DNA from: Collinsella sp.
GTDB taxonomy: Bacteria > Actinomycetota > Coriobacteriia > Coriobacteriales > Coriobacteriaceae
Assembly (NCBI GenBank): GCA_031295725.1
Contig: JAUMNV010000120.1
Coordinates: 1 to 17,260, forward strand
Length of the DNA: 17,260 bases
Reading direction: 5' to 3'
Under the pieces are notes generated by a model. That model searched no databases. It saw only the letters and a list, made by a program, of their open reading frames with translations, and was not told where the DNA came from. The translations under genes were made by a program, and so were the position numbers. This document shows positions 1-6,610 of the stretch, one piece after another (the stretch's first letter is position 1; every line of letters starts with the position of its first letter).

Positions 1-1
1 T

Positions 2-1543
2 AAGCCGCAGAACATCATGGTGCTGCCCGACGGCAACATCAAGGTGATGGACTTTGGCATCGCGCGCGCCAAGAACAGCCACCTCACGCAAGACAACAAC
101 GTGCTGGGAACCGCCCACTACGTCAGCCCCGAGCAGACCCGTGGTCAGGACCTCGGCCCCACCTCGGATATCTACTCGCTGGGCGTCGTGATGTACGAGT
201 GCGCCACTGGCCGCGTTCCCTTTGACGGTGACGACGCTATCTCAGTCGCACTCAAGCAGGTCAACGAGCTGCCTATTCCGCCGAGCCAGATCAACTCCGG
301 TGTCGACGCCGACCTTGAGCGCATCATCCTCAAGTGCATGGAGAAGGATCCGGCAAACCGCTTCCAGACCGCCGACGAGCTGCGTCAGGTGCTCAACAGC
401 TACCTGTCGGGCCGTGCCGTCAACGTCTCGGAGCCCACGCGCATCATCGGTGCCCCCGGTGAGCTGGGCGCCACCAAGACTCGCGAGCTGTCTGACTCCA
501 CGCGCGCTATGGTTCGCCCCGTATCGGGCGTAAGCGGACAGACCAACCCCCGCAGCGCCGTCTCGGGTTCCACCGGTTCCTACGAGGTCGATCAGCCCAA
601 GTCCAACAAGAACAAGATTATCGCCGCCGTAGTCGCCGCAATCGCCGTGGTTGGCGTTGTGGTGGCCTTCGCCACCGGGCTCTTTGGGGGCGAGCAGGTT
701 ACGGTGCCCGATGTGCTTAACAAGGACCAGCAGACCGCTATCGAGCTGATCAAGGAGGCCGGCCTTGAGGTCGGAACTGTCGACCAGAGCTATAACGACG
801 ATGTCGGCGAGGGCAAAGTTGCCGAGCAGACCCCCAACGGCAACACTAAGAAGCCCAAGGGCTCCAAGGTTAACCTGGTGATCTCCAAGGGCCCCAAGCC
901 CTCCGAGAAAGTTGAGGTTCCGCAGCTCGTCGGCCTAACCAAGGACCAGGCCGAGGCCGCGCTGGCAAGCGTGGGCCTGAAGGGCAACGCAACCGAGGAG
1001 GCCAACGAGGCCGACGAAGGCCAGGTCTTTGAGCAGGGCACTGATGCCGGCAAGGAAGTCGAGAAGGGCACGACCATCTCGTATAAGGTCTCCAGCGGTC
1101 CTGACACCACCTCCGTCCCCGATCTGACCGACATGACCGAGGCCCAGGCACGCAACGCTCTCGACATGGCCGGTTTTGGCGTCAACGTGAGCTACCAGGA
1201 GAACGATTCCGTCACCGAGGGCACCGTCATTAGCTGGAACCCCAGCGGCAAGCAGAAGCCCGGCGCCACGATCACCGTCGTCATCGCCAAGAAGTCCGGC
1301 AAGGCCAGCGTTCCGGGCAACCTGTACGGCAAGAGCATCTCCGCCGCCGTCACCGCGCTCAACAACGCCGGATTCTACAACATCGCATTCTGCGATCAGA
1401 ACGGCAACCCCGTGAGTGGCAACGAAAACGCCACCGTGACGGGCGTCTCCCCCACTGGCAAGCAGTCCACCGACAGCACGATCACGTTGACGGTTTCGCT
1501 TTCTGGCTCCGATTCGGGCGACGATTCCGGCACGACTAACTAG
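2..1543 (+). CDS. pknB: Ser/Thr protein kinase with four PASTA domains (5' end outside window)
   Basis: Membrane eukaryotic-type Ser/Thr kinase of the PknB/PrkC family, which senses cell-wall fragments through extracellular PASTA repeats and phosphorylates cytoplasmic division, wall and translation proteins. The reading frame is open from base 2 and starts inside the catalytic loop (KPQNIM). It continues through the DFG motif (MDFGIAR), an activation segment ending in SPEQ, and the SDIYSLG helix. A Ser/Thr-rich linker follows, then one membrane segment at about nt 610-690 (IIAAVVAAIAVVGVVVAFA). Four PASTA units start near VTVPDVL, VEVPQLV, TSVPDLT and ASVPGNL, and the tail is Ser/Asp/Gly-rich. 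The N-lobe, P-loop and HRD motif are missing only because the window begins here. Such genes often sit beside division and cell-wall genes, but those neighbours are not visible. The family call is firm; the symbol is by family. Confidence 0.95.
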   Translation, partial: KPQNIMVLPDGNIKVMDFGIARAKNSHLTQDNNVLGTAHYVSPEQTRGQDLGPTSDIYSLGVVMYECATGRVPFDGDDAISVALKQVNELPIPPSQINSGVDADLERIILKCMEKDPANRFQTADELRQVLNSYLSGRAVNVSEPTRIIGAPGELGATKTRELSDSTRAMVRPVSGVSGQTNPRSAVSGSTGSYEVDQPKSNKNKIIAAVVAAIAVVGVVVAFATGLFGGEQVTVPDVLNKDQQTAIELIKEAGLEVGTVDQSYNDDVGEGKVAEQTPNGNTKKPKGSKVNLVISKGPKPSEKVEVPQLVGLTKDQAEAALASVGLKGNATEEANEADEGQVFEQGTDAGKEVEKGTTISYKVSSGPDTTSVPDLTDMTEAQARNALDMAGFGVNVSYQENDSVTEGTVISWNPSGKQKPGATITVVIAKKSGKASVPGNLYGKSISAAVTALNNAGFYNIAFCDQNGNPVSGNENATVTGVSPTGKQSTDSTITLTVSLSGSDSGDDSGTTN

Positions 1544-1595
1544 TCGAGGACCCATCACCCGCAGCGGCTAGGGCCGCAAACATATTCGCTCAACG

Positions 1596-1632
1596 GCGCC
1601 CGCTTGCTCCCCCGCAAGCGGGCGCTTTATTT
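1596..1632 (+). terminator. Rho-independent terminator of the kinase gene
   Basis: A perfect 12-bp stem (GCGCCCGCTTGC at 1596-1607, complement at 1614-1625) with a 6-nt loop is followed by TTTATTT. It lies about 50 bp after the kinase stop codon. Confidence 0.9.
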
Positions 1633-1664
1633 ATCGACAGACCATGGCCCCTTAGCAACGCAAA

Positions 1665-1686
1665 GAGGCCCGCAAAAGCGAGCCTC
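1665..1686 (-). terminator. Probable minus-strand terminator hairpin
   Basis: Read on the minus strand, a 9-bp stem with one G-T pair (GAGGCTCGC / GCGGGCCTC) around a TTTT loop is followed by only a short T run (TTTG). It lies about 30 bp beyond a minus-strand stop codon at 1718-1720, so it could be the old terminator of the lost gene whose tail may survive there. Confidence 0.5.
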
Positions 1687-1717
1687 CCAGGTGACAACAG
1701 AATATGTAATGCAGTAA

Positions 1718-1762
1718 TTACTGGCCGCAGAACTTCACCATGATCTCGACCATGGACTCTTG
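1718..1762 (-). pseudogene. Possible C-terminal remnant of a lost minus-strand gene
   Basis: The frame ending at the TAA 1718-1720 reads QESMVEIMVKFCGQ and then a stop, which looks more protein-like than its surroundings. Going upstream it runs into the perfect inverted repeat 1759-1789 and soon becomes unconvincing, with a stop at 1817-1819. A terminator-like hairpin follows at the right distance. I do not recognise the family. It may be the tail of the same gene whose start survives at 1983, with the middle deleted, or a chance open frame. Confidence 0.25.
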
Positions 1763-1789
1763 CCTATGGACAAAATGTCCATAGGCAAG
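1759..1789. repeat. Perfect 14-bp inverted repeat with 3-nt spacer
   Basis: CTTGCCTATGGACA at 1759-1772 is exactly complemented at 1776-1789, separated by AAA. No T run follows on either strand (GAGATGAAAG on the plus side), so it is not an ordinary terminator. It lies between the kinase-start remnant and the possible gene tail. Confidence 0.85.
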
Positions 1790-1829
1790 GAGATGAAAGA
1801 GTAAGGACAACGCCCTCTAAAAGAAGGCC

Positions 1830-1866
1830 GTATATGAAGATTGCATATCCCTTTTGCCTTCATATA
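1830..1866. repeat. Perfect 10-bp inverted repeat with 18-nt spacer
   Basis: GTATATGAAG at 1830-1839 is exactly complemented at 1857-1866. The loop holds ATTGCATATCCC. It is AT-rich compared with its surroundings. Together with 1759-1789 it makes this non-coding stretch unusually structured. Confidence 0.75.
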
Positions 1867-1915
1867 CTCAAGAAGCACCCCTCGAAGCGCTCCTGAGAGG
1901 CCCCCTTGGATGCAA

Positions 1916-1983
1916 CCCAGGGGATCCAGATTCTGGTAGACATCGGCGCAGCAAAATCCTGCCGCGCAGGCACGAACGGACAT
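1916..1983 (-). pseudogene. N-terminal remnant of a second FrlD-like PfkB sugar kinase
   Basis: An ATG at 1981-1983 has a good ribosome site (GGAG, 5 nt upstream) and opens the peptide MSVRACAAGFCCADVYQNLD. That resembles the first strand of FrlD-like PfkB kinases, which begin with a short strand, then G(F/D)(N/C)xxDxY, and continue into a (T/G)GN sugar-binding motif. After about 22 codons the similarity ends: no (T/G)GN motif follows and the sequence passes into inverted repeats. It lies 55 bp downstream of frlD on the same strand, so it was probably the next gene of the frl operon and has been mostly deleted. The family is inferred from a very short segment. Confidence 0.45.
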
Positions 1984-2001
1984 CTTGACTCCTAACGCAA
2001 T

Positions 2002-2026
2002 GCGGGGCGGCCCCAAGACACCCCGC
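2002..2026 (-). terminator. Weak hairpin after frlD
   Basis: On the minus strand GCGGGG at 2021-2026 pairs with CCCCGC at 2002-2007, just after the frlD stop codon. The loop is long and G-rich, and the trailing sequence (ATTGCGTT) is a poor T tract, so termination is uncertain. Confidence 0.35.
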
Positions 2027-2038
2027 CACGACAAAAAA

Positions 2039-2911
2039 CTAGTTCTCGTAGACCAGCGGGTGGCCCCAACTGCCCTCGATCTTGCAGGTCTCCGCCGCAA
2101 AACCGGCAGCGAAGTCCAAGCTCTCGCGAATCGCGGCCTCGCCGCACTCGCCGGCCTTCTTCTTGGAAAGATAGGTGACCAAAAACGCCGTCAGCAGTGA
2201 ATCGCCGGCCGCCATAGCGTCTTTGAGCTCCTCGGGCGCCACGGGCTTGATGCCCTGCTCGTAGAAGTTTTCGCCGTCATAGGCGACGGAGCCCTTGCTC
2301 CCGCGCGATGCGCATACGATTTGAGGGCCAAGGGCCTTCACCCACTCGAGCTTCGCCTTGATATCCTCCAGGGAAGCGTCGCCCATGGACATAAAGGCGT
2401 ACGTCACAAATGGCGCAATCTGCCCGAAGTGCTCGTCGGTGGAGTCATCGGAGAAGTCGAAGCTGATAGGCACGCCGGCAGCCTTGATCTTGGGGAGCTC
2501 GCGCTCGGTGAAGCAGTAGTTGCCGCTGTGCACCAAATCGAAGCCGCTGACGTACTCGGCGGCGAAGCGGTCTATCACGTAGCGCATGTCGCCACGTATG
2601 CCGCCTTCATTGGAGCCCAGGAAGATACGGTCCCCGGTCTCGTCAACGGTCACGCGAGCGGCGCCGTTGACGCCCAGGACCTGCTGGCAGCGAAGAAGCT
2701 CGACGCCCTCGTCCTCGAGCGATGCTATAACGTGCTCGGCCTCCTCATCTGATCCGAAGATTCCCATGTAGGCGCTGCGATCGACGCCGAGCTTCTTGGC
2801 GAAGACGGCGAAGTTAACTGCATTGCCGCCGGGATACATGGTCTTGACGTGCTCGTACTTATCGACAACGTTGTCTCCAAAGCCAAGCACGCTTATAGGA
2901 TAGGCTGCCAT
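2039..2911 (-). CDS. frlD: Fructoselysine 6-kinase (PfkB family)
   Basis: An ATP-dependent sugar kinase that phosphorylates C6 of the fructosyl part of an Amadori compound in the cytosol, making the substrate of the FrlB deglycase. The 290-residue protein shows the FrlD signatures GDNVVDKY (residues 12-19), GGNAVN (28-33) and FDFSD (151-155). The catalytic Asp237 sits in a C-terminal motif that reads AAGDS instead of GAGDS, so the first anion-hole glycine is alanine. The start was set at the ATG 2909-2911 because GGAG lies directly upstream. An in-frame ATG four codons earlier overlaps that ribosome site and is less likely. It is the last intact gene of the frl operon, 99 bp after frlB. The role follows from family and context; the exact substrate (fructoselysine or another fructosamine) cannot be read from sequence. 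Confidence 0.87.
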   Translation of the reverse strand: MAAYPISVLGFGDNVVDKYEHVKTMYPGGNAVNFAVFAKKLGVDRSAYMGIFGSDEEAEHVIASLEDEGVELLRCQQVLGVNGAARVTVDETGDRIFLGSNEGGIRGDMRYVIDRFAAEYVSGFDLVHSGNYCFTERELPKIKAAGVPISFDFSDDSTDEHFGQIAPFVTYAFMSMGDASLEDIKAKLEWVKALGPQIVCASRGSKGSVAYDGENFYEQGIKPVAPEELKDAMAAGDSLLTAFLVTYLSKKKAGECGEAAIRESLDFAAGFAAETCKIEGSWGHPLVYEN

Positions 2912-2933
2912 GGTTATCTCCATTCAGGTAAAC

Positions 2934-2949
2934 CGCCGTGGTTACGGCG
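2934..2949. repeat. Small perfect hairpin upstream of frlD
   Basis: CGCCGT / ACGGCG with a 4-nt loop lies about 20 bp upstream of the frlD start, next to the larger repeat 2955-3000. Confidence 0.55.
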
Positions 2950-2954
2950 AGCAG

Positions 2955-3000
2955 ACGGGGCGCGAGGGATTCGCACGTCTCAACGCGCCTCGCGCCCCGT
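2955..3000. repeat. 13-bp perfect inverted repeat between frlB and frlD
   Basis: ACGGGGCGCGAGG at 2955-2967 is exactly complemented at 2988-3000, with a 20-nt loop. In the operon's own direction (minus) no T run follows, so it looks like a processing or stability hairpin rather than a full stop. On the plus strand it is followed by TTTT. It lies 10 bp after the frlB stop. Confidence 0.8.
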
Positions 3001-3010
3001 TTTAAAATCG

Positions 3011-3979
3011 CTAGTACTTCTCGATGCCCATGTAACGACGCACGTCCGGGTGATGGTCGAACACCTTGCCGCGAGCGGAGCGCAGCTCACAGTTCATCGC
3101 GTAGAACAGGATTGGATCAAGGAACGCGCGAACGCTCGCCGGTACTTGGTCCATGCCGTACTCCATGGCGTCGAGCACCATAAGAGTGTCGGTATGGGTC
3201 TCGAGGAATGCGAGGGCGCGCTCATCCATGGCTCGGCACTCACTAGAAGACATCTGCAGGAAGTAGAAGACTCCGGGCTCGGTCACCTCGAAGGGGCCGT
3301 GGAAGTACTCGCCGGAGTGGATATAGGCGCAGCTCTGCCACTGCATCTCCATAAGCGAGCAGATAGCGAAGCCATAGGCCTGGCTAAACACGGGACCGGA
3401 CCCCAAGATATACAGGAACTTGTGGTCCTGGCACAGGGCGGCAAAACGGTCGCAGAGTTCGGCGTTGACCTTCTCGCGAGCTGCAGGCAGGATCTGGTCC
3501 ATCTTGGCGATGCCTTCGTACATGTCGGCAAGGTCGGCATAACCTTCCTGCTGATCCAGGAGCTCGGAAGCGAGAGCCAAAGAGATGCCGGCGGGCACCT
3601 CCGCCTGCGGAACTCCCTCGCCCCACGGATATACCCAGCACGTCCACTCACCGTTATCGATGCCGGAACCCGCGTTGTCCGTCTGCACGATAACGGTCGC
3701 GCCCGCCGCCTTGGCGATCGAGCACGCATCGATTACCTCGGGGGTGTTGCCGGAGTGGCTGCAAGCGATGACAAGGGACTTTTCGCCCAGGCGCTTGGGA
3801 CGCATGATATCGAACTCGCGGGCGGTATACGCCTCGCTGGCAAACGTAGTCGCCTCGCGCTTGAGCAGCTCGTGGGCGGGCAGCAGGTCGATGAGGGAGC
3901 CGCCGCAGGCAACCCAGAAGACGCTATCGAAACCGCCCTTTTCAGCGATTGCGTCGGCGATAAGATCATGTGCGTTCAT
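3011..3979 (-). CDS. frlB: Fructoselysine 6-phosphate deglycase (SIS domain)
   Basis: Cytosolic SIS-fold enzyme that splits a 6-phosphorylated Amadori product into glucose 6-phosphate and the free amine or amino acid. The 322-residue protein has two SIS halves: about 15-130, with the phosphate-binding SHSGNTPE at 74-81, and about 175-322. The second half carries HSGEYFHGPFE, whose Glu224 and His227 sit where the family's catalytic region lies. The C-terminus (HHPDVRRYMGIEKY) has the HNPDxRRYxG type of ending seen in FrlB. The start was set at the ATG 3977-3979, where GAAAGGAAG lies just upstream; an in-frame start 13 codons earlier has no such site. The 100-bp gap to frlC contains a small hairpin. 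Related SIS deglycases such as FraB act on fructose-asparagine, so another Amadori substrate is possible. Confidence 0.87.
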   Translation of the reverse strand: MNAHDLIADAIAEKGGFDSVFWVACGGSLIDLLPAHELLKREATTFASEAYTAREFDIMRPKRLGEKSLVIACSHSGNTPEVIDACSIAKAAGATVIVQTDNAGSGIDNGEWTCWVYPWGEGVPQAEVPAGISLALASELLDQQEGYADLADMYEGIAKMDQILPAAREKVNAELCDRFAALCQDHKFLYILGSGPVFSQAYGFAICSLMEMQWQSCAYIHSGEYFHGPFEVTEPGVFYFLQMSSSECRAMDERALAFLETHTDTLMVLDAMEYGMDQVPASVRAFLDPILFYAMNCELRSARGKVFDHHPDVRRYMGIEKY

Positions 3980-4000
3980 TGTTATTCTTCCTTTCGATAC

Positions 4001-4016
4001 GGCGGACGAATCCGCC
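4001..4016. repeat. Small perfect hairpin in the frlC-frlB gap
   Basis: GGCGGA CGAA TCCGCC forms a 6-bp stem with a 4-nt loop, about 20 bp upstream of the frlB start and just before its ribosome site. Confidence 0.55.
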
Positions 4017-4079
4017 AACGTTTACTGCGAGTCTTCTCGTCAAGCGTGTTGACTTCCCCACGCGAATGGGAGCTACGCG

Positions 4080-4937
4080 CTAGTCGACAAAATACCTCTC
4101 GAAGGCGTCCATGTTGTGCCGGTCCGCTGCTGCGGGATCATCGAAATACCTTCCATCGGTGATCTCCTGGCCAAGATAGCCCTCGAACCCATGCGCGTTG
4201 AGGACGCGTACGAAATCGTCCATACTGTGCTTTCCATCGCCCCAAACCAGATGGCCATATGGGTCGCCATCAATGAAGCGCATGTTCCTTATGGCACCAT
4301 CGCCAAACTCGGCAAACCACTCTTCAAGGCTCTCGCCGGCGACTCCCATAGCGGTAGTGTCCACCATTGGAGTAAGGTGCGGGCTGGCTACTTGGTCAAG
4401 CATGCGCCTGGCGTCCGCGAGTGTAACCACCAAGTTGCTCTCTTCCGGCCTCAGGCTCTCCATGCAGAGGGTCACGCCGTGCTCGCCGGCATAGTCCGCA
4501 AGAATCGCCAAGTGCTCGGCAGAGCGCTTCCAAGCCTCCTCGCGGTCCTCGTCCCAATCGCCCCAACCGGAGTTGATGGACATATACGGGGCGCCGAGCA
4601 CCTCGGCGAGCTCGATGCCGTGCTTAAAGTAAGCGAGGCTCCGCTGCGCGTGGAGGGGCTTTCTGGCAGCGTACTGCCACGGATACACCACGTTCTCCGG
4701 ACACAGGGAGCTCACGGAGAGTCCGCGGGACTCGATCTTGCGGCGAAGCTCGTCGGCCTCGAAATACCCCGTGTGGTCCAGCGTCACGTGCGGCTCGGCC
4801 GCCCAAAGCTCGATGGTTTTGAAGCCAAGGCGCTGCTGAGCATCAAGGAAGTAATCGAGCGACCACATGATGTAGTGAATGTTCATGCCGGCGACCTGCT
4901 CGCGACGCAGACGGGGTGTGGAAGCGCTTAAATCCAT
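4080..4937 (-). CDS. frlC: FrlC-like sugar epimerase (AP-endonuclease-2 / xylose-isomerase TIM barrel)
   Basis: Predicted 3-epimerase that interconverts fructoselysine and psicoselysine so that both enter the FrlD/FrlB route. The 285-residue TIM barrel has the acidic metal-site motifs MESL (Glu160), MVDT (Asp193) and GQEI (Glu258). The position equivalent to the metal-ligand His of FrlC (in HLHIVD) reads NMRFID, so that His appears to be Arg220. A nearby His229 (YGHLVWGDG) is kept. The start is the ATG 4935-4937, with GGAGGTG seven bases upstream. A GTG three codons earlier overlaps that site. The gene begins 12 bp after the transporter stop, so the two are probably co-translated. The family is clear; the epimerase activity is less certain because of the altered residue. 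Confidence 0.8.
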   Translation of the reverse strand: MDLSASTPRLRREQVAGMNIHYIMWSLDYFLDAQQRLGFKTIELWAAEPHVTLDHTGYFEADELRRKIESRGLSVSSLCPENVVYPWQYAARKPLHAQRSLAYFKHGIELAEVLGAPYMSINSGWGDWDEDREEAWKRSAEHLAILADYAGEHGVTLCMESLRPEESNLVVTLADARRMLDQVASPHLTPMVDTTAMGVAGESLEEWFAEFGDGAIRNMRFIDGDPYGHLVWGDGKHSMDDFVRVLNAHGFEGYLGQEITDGRYFDDPAAADRHNMDAFERYFVD

Positions 4938-4949
4938 GCTGGGCACCTC

Positions 4950-6413
4950 CTACATCGGCAGTAGGCCGGAAATCACAGTCGCGACCAATCCGAACAGAAC
5001 CATGAAGATAAAGAACTTCCAGATGGTCTTCCACCATTGCCCGAAGGAGATCTTCGCCACGGCAAGACCCGCGACGGTCATGCCCGCAACGGGGCTGATG
5101 GTGTTGACGGTCTGGTTCGCAAACTGCAGAGCGGTGACGGCAGCCTCGGGATTGAGGCCCATAAGCTCGGTCAGCGGGCCCATGACGGGCATGGTGAGTG
5201 CAGCGAGGCCGGAGCTGGAAGGAACCAGCAGCGAAAGCAGGCCGAGGACGATGTACATGAAGGTGGTATAGATGAAGGACGGAGCGCCCGCAAGGAGTCC
5301 GACGAGCCAGTTAAGAATAGAGTCGATGATCATTCCGCCCTCTGCGACGACCAGGATGCCGCGGGCGATGCCGATGATGCAGGCTGCGTAGGCGAAGTCG
5401 GCGATTCCGCGGACGAACTCCTCCGCAATGGTCTTCTCGTCCAGGCCGCCGAGTATGCCGGCAAGAAGGCCCATGGCCAGGAACACCATGGAGATCTCGT
5501 CCATATACCAGCCCTGGGTAACGAGGCCCCACACGATAACGCCCATGCCGACCGCGAAATCAATGAGGACGAGCTTGTGGCGAAGCGTGAACTCCTCTTC
5601 GATAGAAGCATCGGTGACAGAGAACTCGATGCGCTTCTGCTTATCGTCCTCATAGGTGATGGAGGACTTGGGATCGAGCTTGACGCGGCGCGCGTAGCGC
5701 ATGGCCCAGAAAATGCCCGCGGCGGTGAAGATGACCCACAGGATGGCGCGGAGCCAAAGCTGGGGATTTCCCTCGATGCCGATAACGCCCTGGGCGATCA
5801 GCACGTTGAAAGGATCAATAGTGGATGCGCAGTAACCAAGGTTGGGGCCGAGGAAGCAGATGATGAACGCGGTCATGGAGTCATACCCGATGCTCAGCAT
5901 GATGGGGATGAAGATCGCGTAGAACGGCAGCGCCTCCTCGGACATGCCGAACGTGGTGCCGCAGATCGAGAGCAGGATCATGGAGATGGGGATGATCAAG
6001 ATGTCCTTGTTCTTCAGCTTCTTGATCACGCGGCTCATGCCGGCGTTTAGGGCGTTGGTCTTGGTGACGATGGCGAACGATCCGCCGATCAGCAGGACGA
6101 ACGCGACGACATCGGCCGCAGCCTGAATGCCCTTGGCGGGAGCCTGCAGGACGGCATCGATGCCCTGTCGCAGATCGACGGTCTCCCCCGTCTCCGAATC
6201 GGTGTAGACCTTGTCGACCTCTTGGTACGTTCCGGCTACGGCGACTTCTCGCTCGCCCGCGGCCGTCTGAATGGTCTGGCGGTCGAACTGACCCGATGGG
6301 ACGATCCATGTGAGCACCGCGAAGAACACGATCAGCATGAACGCGATGGTGTACACATGGGGAAGCTGGAGATGGAATCTGCGCTTGGGCTTCTCCTGTT
6401 TGGCATCCGACAT
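4950..6413 (-). CDS. YfcC/DcuC-family membrane transporter, probable Amadori-product importer
   Basis: A polytopic inner-membrane protein of 487 residues with about 11-12 hydrophobic segments. The N-terminus is basic (KPKRRFHLQLPHVYTIAF), a soluble stretch at about 45-85 follows the first membrane segment, and a charged loop lies at about 240-280. The C-terminal half includes LVPSSSGLAALTMPVMGP and TISPVAGMTVAG, typical of the YfcC / C4-dicarboxylate anaerobic carrier superfamily (DcuC-like). AGGAGG lies just upstream of the ATG. It is the first gene of the frl operon, where Escherichia coli has frlA, an unrelated APC-family permease. Context therefore suggests import of fructoselysine or another glycated amino acid. 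YfcC relatives are annotated as amino-acid or dicarboxylate carriers, so the substrate is an inference. Confidence 0.8.
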   Translation of the reverse strand: MSDAKQEKPKRRFHLQLPHVYTIAFMLIVFFAVLTWIVPSGQFDRQTIQTAAGEREVAVAGTYQEVDKVYTDSETGETVDLRQGIDAVLQAPAKGIQAAADVVAFVLLIGGSFAIVTKTNALNAGMSRVIKKLKNKDILIIPISMILLSICGTTFGMSEEALPFYAIFIPIMLSIGYDSMTAFIICFLGPNLGYCASTIDPFNVLIAQGVIGIEGNPQLWLRAILWVIFTAAGIFWAMRYARRVKLDPKSSITYEDDKQKRIEFSVTDASIEEEFTLRHKLVLIDFAVGMGVIVWGLVTQGWYMDEISMVFLAMGLLAGILGGLDEKTIAEEFVRGIADFAYAACIIGIARGILVVAEGGMIIDSILNWLVGLLAGAPSFIYTTFMYIVLGLLSLLVPSSSGLAALTMPVMGPLTELMGLNPEAAVTALQFANQTVNTISPVAGMTVAGLAVAKISFGQWWKTIWKFFIFMVLFGLVATVISGLLPM

Positions 6414-6470
6414 TCTTAACCTCCTGCCAGAGCAACGATGCTTGCCAAAAATCCTTCACGTATAGGCAAA

Positions 6471-6500
6471 CATCTTAGGTTGTTCTATGTATAACCTGCA
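6471..6500. promoter_or_regulatory. Operator-like site 1, overlapping the frl -10 box
   Basis: ACATCTTAGGTTGTTCTATG (6471-6490) matches 6521-6540 at 18 of 20 positions. It extends into an imperfect palindrome, AGGTTGT-N7-ATAACCT (6477-6497), that covers the -10 box. This is a likely FrlR (GntR/HutC) binding site, placed to block RNA polymerase. Confidence 0.65.
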
Positions 6501-6517
6501 TGAAGGCGTCGGTCAAG
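6489..6517 (-). promoter_or_regulatory. Sigma-70-type promoter of the frl operon
   Basis: Read on the minus strand: -35 TTGACC (6512-6517), a 17-bp spacer, then -10 TATACA (6489-6494), about 75 bp upstream of the transporter start. It matches the housekeeping consensus well. Confidence 0.8.
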
Positions 6518-6520
6518 AAA

Positions 6521-6540
6521 CATATTAGGTTGTTCTATAA
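6521..6540. promoter_or_regulatory. Operator-like site 2, upstream of the frl -35 box
   Basis: ACATATTAGGTTGTTCTATA is the second copy of the repeat, exactly 50 bp from the first and just upstream of the -35 box. Same orientation and nearly five helical turns suit cooperative binding by a dimeric regulator. Confidence 0.6.
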
Positions 6541-6610
6541 GTGGTAACTTTTACGCGCTAAACGGACCTGCCGCGGCAATACGAGAACAGCGCTGTGTGA
6601 GACAGAGCCG

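Noticed and set aside
1758..1870. CRISPR array
   Set aside because: The repeats are single inverted pairs of different sequence, not regularly spaced direct repeats.
1735..2100. Minus-strand open frame of 121 codons through the frlD end and the following gap
   Set aside because: Its first part overlaps frlD out of frame and its last part is inverted repeats. Only the segment from ATG 1983 looks protein-like, and that was reported as a remnant.
2849..4162. Long plus-strand open frame (437 codons) across frlB
   Set aside because: It lies opposite frlB and the ends of frlD and frlC, whose minus-strand products match known families. The plus translation is low-complexity and without motifs, an effect of GC-rich codons.
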